Shown here piece by piece: positions 32,579-43,236 of a stretch of DNA of 64,000 bases. Source of the stretch: Chitinophaga solisilvae (GTDB lineage: Bacteria; Bacteroidota; Bacteroidia; Chitinophagales; Chitinophagaceae); contig NZ_JAABOK010000002.1 of NCBI RefSeq assembly GCF_009928525.1, forward strand, positions 62,001 through 126,000, in the 5' to 3' direction. The notes beneath the pieces were generated by a model, which made no database searches, was not told the DNA's origin, and worked only from the letters and a program-made list of their open reading frames with translations. Positions within the stretch are counted from its first letter, which is position 1; every line of letters begins with the position of its first letter. The position numbers were made by a program, and so were the translations under genes.

Positions 32579-33346
32579 ATGAAATTAATATCTTTTGATC
32601 TGAAGGCTGATTTTGCCTTCTTCAGAAAGCCTGAAACCAACGGTACTATCAACCTGTCGTATAATATTATACATCGGCCGGCTGTACTGGGTGTTTTAGG
32701 CGCTATCCTGGGATTGGATGGCTACCAGGAAAAAGGAAAATTGCCACAATATTTTGATGTTTTGAAAGACATCAGAATCGGGGTTGAACCGCTGAATCAC
32801 GAGAAGGGCAATTACAGCAAAACAAATATAAAGTACAGCAATACTATAGGCTACGCCAATAAAGGAGCTAACTTCCTGACAGAAGAACTCACCCTTGTTG
32901 CACCTGAATACCGGATTTATCTTTTACTGGACGAGCAGATAAAAATGCATGTTACGCTGGCAGAGCATCTTGTAAAGGGCATGGCTACCTATATTCCTTA
33001 TTTAGGCAAGAATGAATTCACTGCCTGGTGGGAGCCGGAAACCTATACGGAATATAGCTTTCTGCCATACGAAAAGGCAACCCGGAGTATTCAGCTGCAA
33101 ACGGTTTTTCAGAAGCATAGTACCCTGAAAAGTAATATAGAAGGTCCGGGTATCGATTTGCTGAATTTCGGTAATGAGCCACAGCCCTTCATTTATTTTG
33201 AAAGGCTGCCACTTGATTTCAATCTGGATTTAATGCAATATGCTATTGGTGAGTTCGTTTTTTCCAATTATTACATAAAAAATCCGGACGGAATGCAAAA
33301 CCTGTATCTGCTGAAAGAACTGAATACTTATGTCCAGTTGTTTTAA
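32579..33346 (+). CDS. cas5: Cascade subunit Cas5 (type I-B)
   Basis: 255 residues. Cas5 holds the 5' handle of the crRNA at the base of Cascade. The N-terminus MKLISFDLKADFAFFRKPET, followed by IIHRPAVLGVLGAILGLDGY, is the classic Cas5h/b signature, with FRK and G-rich loop positions. The gene ends inside the start of cas3 (17-bp overlap), so translation is coupled. Confidence 0.92.
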   Translation: MKLISFDLKADFAFFRKPETNGTINLSYNIIHRPAVLGVLGAILGLDGYQEKGKLPQYFDVLKDIRIGVEPLNHEKGNYSKTNIKYSNTIGYANKGANFLTEELTLVAPEYRIYLLLDEQIKMHVTLAEHLVKGMATYIPYLGKNEFTAWWEPETYTEYSFLPYEKATRSIQLQTVFQKHSTLKSNIEGPGIDLLNFGNEPQPFIYFERLPLDFNLDLMQYAIGEFVFSNYYIKNPDGMQNLYLLKELNTYVQLF

Positions 33347-36101
33347 AACAGTCAGTGAATTAATAAATGAGTTACCGGCATTAGGTACTTATCTGGTCAA
33401 CGCTGCCCGGTACCATGCCCATCGGCCGCCATCCGGAAACTCCAGAATGGAGCCTGAAACCCTGGAAGAACATGTGCACCTGGTAAATTACTATTTTCAG
33501 GAACTGGTAGTCAGCCATGGGCTAGATGCTGTAATAGATAAACTCATACAAGGGTTGCATCCGGATATAACTATTGAAACAGGAAATTATATCAAGAAAT
33601 TGTTTGTGGATGTTTCCCTGTATCACGATTTTGGAAAGGTAAATGAGTGTTTTCAGATTTACAGACTGAAGAATACACATTTTACCACAGGTGCCGGAAA
33701 TACGGGGCTGTTGGGGACTTCCCATTCTCTATTGAGTGCGTTCATTTATCTGACCCGGCATCTGACTGAAATCACGCAGCAGCCGTTCGCTAATAATCCT
33801 CTGGTAATATCCTGCTGTCTGTACTTTTCTTATTCTATCTTCAGACATCATGGATATAGATTTGATGATGACAGCAAAAATACCATTGATTTTGCAGCAT
33901 TGTTTATCAGATCTAAAGGTAAGGAAAACGAGTTACGCCGCTTTATGGCAAACTACCTTTCATATTACCGGTTTGAAGTACCTCCTGCCATCATAAACCT
34001 TATCGGGAATACGAAGTTTACTGAACAGTTACTGAACGGTAAACCATTTTCATTCGATTTATATGTACTGTGCCGGCTTAACTTCTCTCTGCTGACGTCC
34101 GCAGATTATCAGGCTACCAACGAATACATGAGCCGGCAACGAATAGCTACGCAGGGTGTATTAACCAAACAGCGAATAGATGAACTGTATCAGCATGTTT
34201 CTGAACACGAATGGATAGATGAACGAAAAGGACAAAGAAACTATAACAAGGATATCTATGAAAAGTTGGATAATTACCGGTTGGAAAACCCAGGGGAGAA
34301 GAATGGATATAACCTGAATATACTGCGGACGGAAATGGCAGTTGAAGTAATCAGGAATATAAGACTTTACCATCAACATAACCTGTTTTATATTGAAGCT
34401 CCCACCGGCGGGGGTAAAACTAACTTATCAATCCTGTCAGTTATAGAACTGCTAAAAATATATGAAGGCAGCTATAATAAGGTGTATTATGTTTTTCCCT
34501 TTACTACGTTGATTACACAGACTTATGCTGCAATTCGTAATCTGCTCGGACTGGACGATGATGAAATTACAACGTTGCACTCAAAAGCTGAGCTGAAAGG
34601 CAAAGAAGATGTGGAAGATGGGCAGTATGGAGAAGATAAACTGAACTATATCAACTATTTATTCTGTAATTACCCGTTTTGCCTGCTTTCCCATATTAAA
34701 TTTTTCGATGTACTTAAAACTGATGAGAAAGAAACAAATTATCTGTTGCATCGATTAGCCAATTCTATAGTAGTTATTGATGAACTCCAATCTTACAATC
34801 CTGATCACTGGGATAAGGTGATTTATTTTATCAGGAAGTATGCAGACAAATTTAATATAAAATTTATACTGATGTCTGCTACACTGCCCAAATTGGACAG
34901 GTTGCAGGTAATAGAAGATCAGGCAGATCATTTTATCTATTTGCTTCCTGATGCCAAGCGTTTATATTTCAATAACCCTAACTTTTCGGGAAGGGTGAAA
35001 TTTGATTCCTCTCTGCTTGAACGGGGGAAAATTACCCTGGAAGAGCTGGCAGATAAAACTATTACGGCATCCCGGGCGTATACAGATTTTGAATTCGGAG
35101 CTGCCAAGCCCCGTGGTAGTGTATATACTATTGTAGAATTTATTTATAAGCAGACCGCCGCAACATTTTATAGCATTATTGAGCAATATGGTTTTTTTGA
35201 CGAGGTGTTTTTGTTGTCAGGAACCATTCTGGATCACAGGAGAAAGGAGATTGTCAGTTATTTAAAGAATCCTGTCAACAGAAGTAAAAGGATAATTTTA
35301 ATAACCACCCAGGTAGTGGAAGCCGGTGTGGATATAGATATGGACATCGGTTTTAAGGATCGTTCCCTAATTGATGCTGATGAACAGCTGGCGGGCCGTA
35401 TTAACCGGAATGTGAATAAACAGCATTGTGTGCTGTATCTGTTTAGCTATAACAGGGAATCAGTAATTTATGGAAGGGATAAACGGTGGGAAGTAGCACA
35501 TAGTATGGGTATTGACGAGTATAAGGAAATATTGCAACGGAAGAATTTTGATGCTATATACAACAAGGTATTAGCTCAGCGGAATATCCTGAACAAAAAT
35601 GAAATGGTGATAAACCTGTCTGCCTATGAACAAACAATAACTCACCTTAAATTCAGTGCTGTACATAAAGAATTTAAACTTATTGATCAACAGCAGATAA
35701 CCTGCTTTATACCGCTGAAGATACCTTTGGTCGTAAATGAAGAAGAACCGGTTTTTAGTAAAATGGAGCTGAAGTTCCTGGAGAGTAATGGCGTATATCC
35801 CAATGCGGATAATGAAATCAGCGGTGAGGAAGTATTCGGCCTGTATCTCCGTTCTTTACAGAATAAGATCGGCTTTACAGAGGCAAAAATTCAAATGCTC
35901 TCACTACAGCGTATCTTGTCCAGATATATCTTCTCTATCTTTTCTACTCCCAGGCTGAAGAATCAGCTGGTACACTTTGTCGATGTGGAAAAGTCGCAGT
36001 ATGGATATGAATATGTGGAGCGATGGGAGCGTATTTATTCCGTGAAGGGTGGGCTGGATGTCAGGGGGCTTGATGATATTGATGAAACCAGATTTTTTTA
36101 G
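33330..36101 (+). CDS. cas3: CRISPR-associated nuclease-helicase Cas3 (HD + SF2)
   Basis: 923 residues. The N-terminal HD nuclease has EEHVH (residues 46-50) and LYHDFGK (97-103, HD at 99-100). The SF2 helicase has Walker A APTGGGKT (about 356-365), Walker B VVIDELQ (near 480, DExx box reads DELQ), motif III SATLP (about 514) and motif VI QLAGRINR (near 685). It degrades target DNA after recruitment by Cascade. Both catalytic domains look intact. It overlaps cas5 and ends 3 bp before cas4. Confidence 0.95.
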   Translation: MSSCFKTVSELINELPALGTYLVNAARYHAHRPPSGNSRMEPETLEEHVHLVNYYFQELVVSHGLDAVIDKLIQGLHPDITIETGNYIKKLFVDVSLYHDFGKVNECFQIYRLKNTHFTTGAGNTGLLGTSHSLLSAFIYLTRHLTEITQQPFANNPLVISCCLYFSYSIFRHHGYRFDDDSKNTIDFAALFIRSKGKENELRRFMANYLSYYRFEVPPAIINLIGNTKFTEQLLNGKPFSFDLYVLCRLNFSLLTSADYQATNEYMSRQRIATQGVLTKQRIDELYQHVSEHEWIDERKGQRNYNKDIYEKLDNYRLENPGEKNGYNLNILRTEMAVEVIRNIRLYHQHNLFYIEAPTGGGKTNLSILSVIELLKIYEGSYNKVYYVFPFTTLITQTYAAIRNLLGLDDDEITTLHSKAELKGKEDVEDGQYGEDKLNYINYLFCNYPFCLLSHIKFFDVLKTDEKETNYLLHRLANSIVVIDELQSYNPDHWDKVIYFIRKYADKFNIKFILMSATLPKLDRLQVIEDQADHFIYLLPDAKRLYFNNPNFSGRVKFDSSLLERGKITLEELADKTITASRAYTDFEFGAAKPRGSVYTIVEFIYKQTAATFYSIIEQYGFFDEVFLLSGTILDHRRKEIVSYLKNPVNRSKRIILITTQVVEAGVDIDMDIGFKDRSLIDADEQLAGRINRNVNKQHCVLYLFSYNRESVIYGRDKRWEVAHSMGIDEYKEILQRKNFDAIYNKVLAQRNILNKNEMVINLSAYEQTITHLKFSAVHKEFKLIDQQQITCFIPLKIPLVVNEEEPVFSKMELKFLESNGVYPNADNEISGEEVFGLYLRSLQNKIGFTEAKIQMLSLQRILSRYIFSIFSTPRLKNQLVHFVDVEKSQYGYEYVERWERIYSVKGGLDVRGLDDIDETRFF

Positions 36102-36104
36102 ATA

Positions 36105-36644
36105 ATGGTAATTAATGCAACACTTGTGAATCTGTATCATGTTTGTCCACGGGAATGTTGGCTGCATGCCAGTGGCATTCGCATGGAACATACCTCTGAT
36201 GTAGTTTACGATGGTAAGTTGTTACATGAAAGTAGTTACCCTCAAAGGGCAGAAAAATATACAGAAATAGAATTGGGATTTCAGTTTCCGGATGGAGTTT
36301 CCCTAAGCGGGAAGATTGATTTCTACGATGTGCATCAGAAGGTTATCCATGAAACCAAACGGAGTGATAAAGTGGCGTCTGCCCATGAGTGGCAGAGTAA
36401 GTTTTATATCTGGTTATTCGAACTGAATAATATTTTTGATGTACATGCAGTGCTGGAGTATCCCCGGCTGCGTCAGCGGCATGAGGTGTGGATTACAGAA
36501 CAGGACAGAAGCTATTTGAAGGATGTAGTTTCGCAGATTACAGTTATGTTGAGAAAAAATATATGTCCTTCCAGGTTGAATAAGAAAATATGTGGGAGTT
36601 GTTCATATTACGATCTGTGTTATGTTGAGGAGAATGAAAGCTAA
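36105..36644 (+). CDS. cas4: CRISPR-associated exonuclease Cas4
   Basis: 179 residues. Cas4 trims and orients prespacers with Cas1-Cas2. The iron-sulfur cysteines are Cys14 (HVCPREC) and the C-terminal cluster CPSRLNKKICGSCSYYDLC. The RecB-like nuclease core has GKIDFYD and the ExK motif in HETKRSDK. All expected residues are present. It starts 3 bp after cas3 and is followed at once by cas1, consistent with functional coupling. Confidence 0.93.
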   Translation: MVINATLVNLYHVCPRECWLHASGIRMEHTSDVVYDGKLLHESSYPQRAEKYTEIELGFQFPDGVSLSGKIDFYDVHQKVIHETKRSDKVASAHEWQSKFYIWLFELNNIFDVHAVLEYPRLRQRHEVWITEQDRSYLKDVVSQITVMLRKNICPSRLNKKICGSCSYYDLCYVEENES

Positions 36645-36655
36645 AAATGATTTTT

Positions 36656-37660
36656 ATGCGGAAAAGCTATTACTTATTTAACTCTGGTCGGATGAGTCGA
36701 AAGGATCATACCCTGAAGTTCACATCACTGGATGAAAATGGCATAGAGGGCCCTGCAAGATATATACCGGTTGAAAGTGTTGATAACTTATATGCTTTTG
36801 GCGCATTGGATGCTAACAGTGCCTTGTTCAATTTTCTTGGGCAACAGCAAATCAGTGTTCATTTTTTCGATTATTATGAACACTATACCGGCAGTTTTAT
36901 GTCCAGAGATTATTTACTGAGCGGAAAAACCCTTATTGCTCAGACAGAAAATTACAGTAATCCCCGCAAACGACTAGTGCTTGCCTCCCGGTTTGTGGAA
37001 GGGGCTGCATTCAATATGCTTAGGAATCTACGTTATTATAATAGCAGGGAGAAGGATACATCAGAGCAGATTAGTCATATTGAATTATTGATGGAACAGA
37101 TTCCTGTGATGACAGCGGTTGATATGCTAATGGGGATAGAAGGCAATATACGGAATACTTACTATCAGGCCTTTGATATTATAATAAATGATTTTGAGAT
37201 GGGGTGTCGTACCAAGCGCCCTCCCTCAAATGAAGTAAATGCGCTCTGTTCTTTTATTAATATGATGTGTTATACACTTTGTCTGGATATGATTCATCAT
37301 ACGCAACTTAATCCCACTATCAGTTATCTGCATCAGCCGGGCGCCCGGAGATATTCGCTGGCACTGGACCTTGCAGAGATATTCAAGCCATTATTGTCTG
37401 ATAGACTCGTGTTTGCGTTATTAAACAAACGAATAATAGGGAAAAGTGACTTCGATTATCAATTGAATAGCTGTTTATTGAAAGATGGCGGCAGGAAAAA
37501 AGTGGTTCGTGCCTGGGATGAACGATTGTCAGAGACTATTCAACATCGGTCATTAAAGCGAAAAGTGAGTTATAGACATCTTGTCAGATTAGAATGTTAT
37601 AAGCTGGTAAAGCATATTCTTGGCATGGAAGATTATAAGCCATTTAAAGCCTGGTGGTAA
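36656..37660 (+). CDS. cas1: CRISPR adaptation integrase Cas1
   Basis: 334 residues from ATG 36656 (MRKSYYLFNSGRMSRKDHTL); the ATG at 36647 adds three residues. Cas1 inserts new spacers at the leader end. The metal-binding residues are Glu in MGIEGNIRNTYY, His in SYLHQPG and the Asp/Glu in LALDLAEIFKP. Length and N-terminal beta domain are normal for type I-B. It ends 0 bp before cas2. Confidence 0.94.
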   Translation: MRKSYYLFNSGRMSRKDHTLKFTSLDENGIEGPARYIPVESVDNLYAFGALDANSALFNFLGQQQISVHFFDYYEHYTGSFMSRDYLLSGKTLIAQTENYSNPRKRLVLASRFVEGAAFNMLRNLRYYNSREKDTSEQISHIELLMEQIPVMTAVDMLMGIEGNIRNTYYQAFDIIINDFEMGCRTKRPPSNEVNALCSFINMMCYTLCLDMIHHTQLNPTISYLHQPGARRYSLALDLAEIFKPLLSDRLVFALLNKRIIGKSDFDYQLNSCLLKDGGRKKVVRAWDERLSETIQHRSLKRKVSYRHLVRLECYKLVKHILGMEDYKPFKAWW

Positions 37661-37924
37661 ATGTACGTTATTCTGGTATATGATATGGAGCAGGAAAAGG
37701 TGACGAAAATGCTGAAGCTGTGTCGTCGCTATTTGAACTGGATACAAAACAGCGTGTTTGAAGGAGAGATTACAGAAGTGAAATTGAAGGAATTGATAAT
37801 AGAAGCAAAAGCATTTATGAACACCAGGAAGGATAGTATTATTATTTTTAGCAGCAGGGATGAGAAATGGCTTGATAAACAGGTGATTGGTCTGGAAAAG
37901 AATGATCTAGACAATCTTTTGTAG
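37661..37924 (+). CDS. cas2: CRISPR adaptation protein Cas2
   Basis: 87 residues. It has a ferredoxin-like fold with the start MYVILVYDMEQEKVTKMLK and the WIQNSVFEGEIT strand, matching Cas2 with its conserved early Asp (D8). It forms the dimer core between two Cas1 dimers. It is the last cas gene; the leader begins directly after its stop, and the first repeat is at 38130. Confidence 0.93.
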   Translation: MYVILVYDMEQEKVTKMLKLCRRYLNWIQNSVFEGEITEVKLKELIIEAKAFMNTRKDSIIIFSSRDEKWLDKQVIGLEKNDLDNLL

Positions 37925-37947
37925 TCGTCGGTGTGAGGATTTAAGTG

Positions 37948-37984
37948 GTTTTTATCACGAACTTTAAAATTAAGGAATTGTAAT
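37948..37984 (+). repeat. Gapped degenerate CRISPR repeat in the leader
   Basis: Begins GTTTTTATC and ends GGAATTGTAAT, against the array repeat's GTTTTAATC and GGAATTGAAAT. The middle is longer (37 bp in all). It shares the exact 12-mer CGAACTTTAAAA with the degenerate repeat in the cas6-cas8b gap, which the true repeat does not contain. The shared string suggests common descent of the two degenerate copies. Confidence 0.5.
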
Positions 37985-38090
37985 GTGTTGATAATTAATG
38001 TATTTGAAAGTCGTCGATAGCCGGGTGAAATTTTACTTTTATAGGTCGACGATTTTTTTGGAGTATTTTAGTGGGGATTCAGGAGCTACA

Positions 38091-38112
38091 GGCCAGTAAA
38101 ATGGCCTTTTTT
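38091..38112 (+). terminator. Terminator-like hairpin in the CRISPR leader
   Basis: GGCCA (38091-38095), a 6-nt loop, TGGCC (38102-38106) and a run of six T. It ends 17 bp before the first repeat. A second 5-bp hairpin, CCGCC-GGCGG, follows at 38115-38129, touching the repeat. The stem is short, so termination may be weak. It would limit readthrough from the cas operon into the array, or attenuate the array transcript. Confidence 0.45.
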
Positions 38113-38129
38113 CACCGCCGGTTAGGCGG

Positions 38130-41100
38130 GTTTTAATCGTACCAAAGTGGAATTGAAATGATCCTGTTTGGTGGCCATATCTTTCATGTCCTGCCGTTTT
38201 AATCGTACCAAAGTGGAATTGAAATGCAATCAGACTGTTCCCGAATGTTTGAACAGTTTCCCGTTTTAATCGTACCAAAGTGGAATTGAAATTTGCTTGA
38301 TACGGGAATAGTTACTATATCAAACACCGTTTTAATCGTACCAAAGTGGAATTGAAATAGCCTTGAACTGGAAGCCGCAGCCATCGACACAAATAGTTTT
38401 AATCGTACCAAAGTGGAATTGAAATTGAATATCCATTAGCGCCGCCTTTATGGGTGATAAACGTTTTAATCGTACCAAAGTGGAATTGAAATGAGCTAAT
38501 TATCCGCGCGTTTGGGACTTCGTAAAGAGTTTTAATCGTACCAAAGTGGAATTGAAATGTGGGTATAGATACAGAAACATGATCCCAGTCGAAGGTTTTA
38601 ATCGTACCAAAGTGGAATTGAAATGATCAAGTCATCCATCATCCAGGCTGCGAAAAAAGAGTTTTAATCGTACCAAAGTGGAATTGAAATGTTGTTGAAA
38701 GCCTTTCCAAGCTAATAAGTGTTATGGTTTTAATCGTACCAAAGTGGAATTGAAATGTGACTATAAATATTAAAATAGATAGCCTGATAAAGGTTTTAAT
38801 CGTACCAAAGTGGAATTGAAATTTTTTAATAAAGCATTTCGTATAGGTCAATGGTTTCAAGTTTTAATCGTACCAAAGTGGAATTGAAATATTCGATGGC
38901 TGCCTGTATACGCCCCATGTTTGTAGCGTTTTAATCGTACCAAAGTGGAATTGAAATTTCCAGTAAATCGCGGTATCCTGGTTGGCCAGCCCGGTTTTAA
39001 TCGTACCAAAGTGGAATTGAAATTGTCAAGTTGTGGGCCATGAGTAACCCCTCCTGTACGTTTTAATCGTACCAAAGTGGAATTGAAATACTGATACCGC
39101 CGCCTATACAGGAGACGATAAGGTGTTTTAATCGTACCAAAGTGGAATTGAAATATCGCGGCGGAAACATTATCGTCCTGGTACATATCTGTTTTAATCG
39201 TACCAAAGTGGAATTGAAATTCTTGTGGCAGCGCAATACTGATAAAGACTATGTACAGTTTTAATCGTACCAAAGTGGAATTGAAATATGATGTAGTGAT
39301 AAAGATTATCATGGTCGTAGTCCGTTTTAATCGTACCAAAGTGGAATTGAAATATTATTTACAAATATTGTTCGCCATATTTTCGCCGTGTTTTAATCGT
39401 ACCAAAGTGGAATTGAAATCTTCTCTTCGTAGTGCCCCTTTCCCAATTAATATAGGGTTTTAATCGTACCAAAGTGGAATTGAAATATTTTGATGGTGTA
39501 GAAATGCTGAGTCAGGTGAGGGGTTTTAATCGTACCAAAGTGGAATTGAAATAAGAAGAAAGTGTAATCTGGCTCACTTGGGACGCCGTTTTAATCGTAC
39601 CAAAGTGGAATTGAAATTTTATTTTAGCCTGAAGTGCTTTCTGACTGGCAACAGTTTTAATCGTACCAAAGTGGAATTGAAATGGAACTTACGAATTTAA
39701 TAAGGATGAGCGTGTATGGGTTTTAATCGTACCAAAGTGGAATTGAAATGTTACAATCATGCCGGGAGTATAAATGCGGGTGGATGTTTTAATCGTACCA
39801 AAGTGGAATTGAAATAGGTTGCTTAATGTTGCCGGGATCCCATTCTTCCGGAGTTTTAATCGTACCAAAGTGGAATTGAAATTTTTGTTACGGAGTTCTG
39901 GAACTATGTTGTGCCGGGTTTTAATCGTACCAAAGTGGAATTGAAATATCGCTGTTGGGCGCTATCCTGACTGCCTAATCCCAGTTTTAATCGTACCAAA
40001 GTGGAATTGAAATAGGCCGTAAACGAGGCACTGGAAGCGCAAAATAAAGTTTTAATCGTACCAAAGTGGAATTGAAATACCTCAAAGGGGTTGACAAAAA
40101 TAGCGCTGACAGTGGTTTTAATCGTACCAAAGTGGAATTGAAATCTCTGAAAAGCGATTTAAAGAAACCTTTAAAGCCTTGTTTTAATCGTACCAAAGTG
40201 GAATTGAAATAAGGCATTTCTAGCATACCAACTTGACAAAGTTGTGGTTTTAATCGTACCAAAGTGGAATTGAAATTCAGTGGCCGTTGTCCCGGTGGAA
40301 CGGTAACGGTGGAGTTTTAATCGTACCAAAGTGGAATTGAAATGGGCAAGGACGATGACATCCTCATGTGTAAGAAAGGTTTTAATCGTACCAAAGTGGA
40401 ATTGAAATATCACTTATAAAAAGCATAGTACAATGAGCGACCAGTTTTAATCGTACCAAAGTGGAATTGAAATTACGTACTGAATCTCCCCTGTTTACCA
40501 CTCCGAAAAGTTTTAATCGTACCAAAGTGGAATTGAAATATGTTTTGTTCGCCTGCGTATGCAGCTCAGATAGCTGTTTTAATCGTACCAAAGTGGAATT
40601 GAAATATTTTCCTAACGCTCCACATGACGACGTGAATGACGGTTTTAATCGTACCAAAGTGGAATTGAAATATGATAGCGGCGTTAAATCGGCCGTATCC
40701 GGAGGGAGTTTTAATCGTACCAAAGTGGAATTGAAATAAAGCAGGCAACTGCTGAGCAAGAAAAACTAATTGTGTTTTAATCGTACCAAAGTGGAATTGA
40801 AATTTGGATGGCGTCCCGACACCTGATACGATTTTCAATGTTTTAATCGTACCAAAGTGGAATTGAAATGCAGCGGGCAACGTAGGACGCTCCCATTCGG
40901 TATTTCGTTTTAATCGTACCAAAGTGGAATTGAAATCTGCAGTTCCTGTAACTGACAATACTGACCTGTTAATGTTTTAATCGTACCAAAGTGGAATTGA
41001 AATCTGTAGAAGTAATCCAGTGCCGGTGTGCTACGAAAGTTTTAATCGTACCAAAGTGGAATTGAAATGAGGTATCATGGGATACTATCCCAGGTATTGG

Positions 41101-43175
41101 ACAAGTTTTAATCGTACCAAAGTGGAATTGAAATTCTTCTACAGTCAGGCTGTAGGAATGGCTAAACCCAGTTTTAATCGTACCAAAGTGGAATTGAAAT
41201 GGGTTTTAGGGTCCTTGTCTGCCGGTACCGATGGCGGTTTTAATCGTACCAAAGTGGAATTGAAATACAACGACGACATAGGCGGCATGAGCGACGCGGC
41301 CGTTTTAATCGTACCAAAGTGGAATTGAAATATAGTTTTGGTCCAGGTAAAGCTGAGTTCCTGCGTAGTTTTAATCGTACCAAAGTGGAATTGAAATGTT
41401 TAACGATTTTTGCGGCATCTGCGGCCCGTTGTGGTTTTAATCGTACCAAAGTGGAATTGAAATAAGACATAGTTATTGAGAATGGACCGGCCCGAAATTG
41501 TTTTAATCGTACCAAAGTGGAATTGAAATATCCAGATATGTCACTGGTGATGATGAATCACAGACCGTTTTAATCGTACCAAAGTGGAATTGAAATTCAG
41601 AAAGAACGGATAAATTCCCATCTACCAGGCAGGTTTTAATCGTACCAAAGTGGAATTGAAATGGGAAAATAACAGTCGCGCCGCCGCCGCCTTGACCTGT
41701 TTTAATCGTACCAAAGTGGAATTGAAATCCATTCCCGGCACACCAGGGAACAATGCCTTATTTGGTTTTAATCGTACCAAAGTGGAATTGAAATTCCCGG
41801 TATGGGCCGGTGTTGCTACAGATGATAGGCGTTTTAATCGTACCAAAGTGGAATTGAAATTCTTCCCCGTTTCAAGTATATTACCATCCTGGTCTGGTTT
41901 TAATCGTACCAAAGTGGAATTGAAATCGTCAAAATAAAACGGATCAAATGAGGCACATTTTAGGTTTTAATCGTACCAAAGTGGAATTGAAATTTTACCG
42001 ACCACATTTAACAACGAATTCAGGTACGGTTTTAATCGTACCAAAGTGGAGTTGAAATATGAGGAGTACGACCAGGCGAAAAAGAACTTTACCGGTTTTA
42101 ATCGTACCAAAGTGGAATTGAAATTGCTTAAAATATACCTGTAGTACCTTTTCGGTCATGGTTTTAATCGTACCAAAGTGGAATTGAAATTGTAGGCTGT
42201 ATTCAGCGAACGCTTGGCAACATTGGGTTTTAATCGTACCAAAGTGGAATTGAAATACGCTGCCAAATGACTACCAAGGTAAGGTTCCGCAGGGTTTTAA
42301 TCGTACCAAAGTGGAATTGAAATTAGGAAGTAGCAACGATAGGAGTAGCAGCGCCACCAGTTTTAATAGTACCAAAGTGGAATTGAAATTATGCAGATGA
42401 TGGAGTACTCTGACCCCATCCTTTGTTTTAATCGTATCAAAGTGGAATTGAAATCTTATCGGGTTGTGCCCCGGCCTAAATAATATACATGGTTTTAATC
42501 GTACCAAAGTGGAATTGAAATTTGATCTTCTTCGTAAGTTGGTCCATTAATGCAAATGTTTTAATCGTACCAAAGTGGAATTGAAATGATACTAAATGAT
42601 ACGGGCAGCAAGATTTAAGCTCGTTCTAATCGTACCAAAGTGGAATTGAAATTAGGTACTTATGCTTTATTTAACCAGGAGCTTATCGGTTTTAATCGTA
42701 CCAAAGTGGAATTGAAATCAAATTAAGCCAGCGAATTGCGTATACTTGCTGTTCATTTTAATCGTACCAAATAGGAATTGAAATAGGCCCTGGCTGTACG
42801 CCGTCTGCGAAAAGTCTAGGTTTTAATCGTACCAAAGTGGAATTGAAATTTGAGTATTGTCAATATGGCGTCCTCTGCTTCATTTGTTTTAATCATACCA
42901 AATTGGAATTGAAATTACGTTGGTGGACCACCGGATTTTATTGCAGGGAATAGTTTTAATCGTACCAAAGTGGAATTGAAATAAAAACGCCTGTGCTGCG
43001 TCCTCCCATTTAACGGCGTAATCGTACCAAGGCGGAATTGAAATACGAGGGCCTGCGCCAGTCCTTTCAGCTGTTGGTATTTTAATTGTACCAAAGTAGA
43101 CTTGAAGTAGAAGTATATCCGGGCCAGCTGGTTATGGCAGGTCTGGTTTTAATCGCACCACGATGGATTTCCCCT
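38130..43175 (+). CRISPR. Type I-B CRISPR array, 77 repeats / 76 spacers
   Basis: The repeat is 30 bp, beginning GTTTTAATCG, with TACCAAAGTG in the middle and GGAATTGAAAT at the end. Repeat-to-repeat distance averages 66.0 bp, so spacers are about 36 bp. By my count there are 77 repeats; the first starts at 38130 and the last, heavily degenerate, at 43146. Repeats are identical until the one at 42029 (one change, GAGTTG). After it, variants occur at 42360, 42425, 42623, 42755, 42886, 43015, 43079 and 43146. This decay marks the leader-distal, oldest end, so the leader is beside cas2 and transcription runs rightward. The array ends 61 bp before a sigma-factor gene. Confidence 0.98.
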
Positions 43176-43236
43176 TCCCTCCCTATCCTTAACATTACGA
43201 TAATACTAACCCCCTATCTTCGCGCAATAATCAACC

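Larger units (their letters stand above)
37925..38129 (+). promoter_or_regulatory. CRISPR leader
   Basis: 205 bp of AT-rich sequence between cas2 and the first repeat. It should hold the array promoter and the adaptation signals. It contains three related motifs: GTCGTCGGT near 37924, AGTCGTCGATAG at 38009-38020 and AGGTCGACGAT at 38043-38053. It also has a gapped degenerate repeat at 37948-37984 and two hairpins just before the array. Spacing of the three motifs is irregular. Confidence 0.75.

Noticed and set aside
38039..42507. Many ORFs on both strands in 38-42.5 kb containing FNRTKVELK or FQFHFGTIKT repeats
   Set aside because: They are translations of the CRISPR repeat through the array, open only because the 66-bp unit is a multiple of 3.
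38130..43175. Type II or III CRISPR
   Set aside because: No cas9, csm or cmr genes; the gene set and the AATTGAAAT repeat end fit type I-B.
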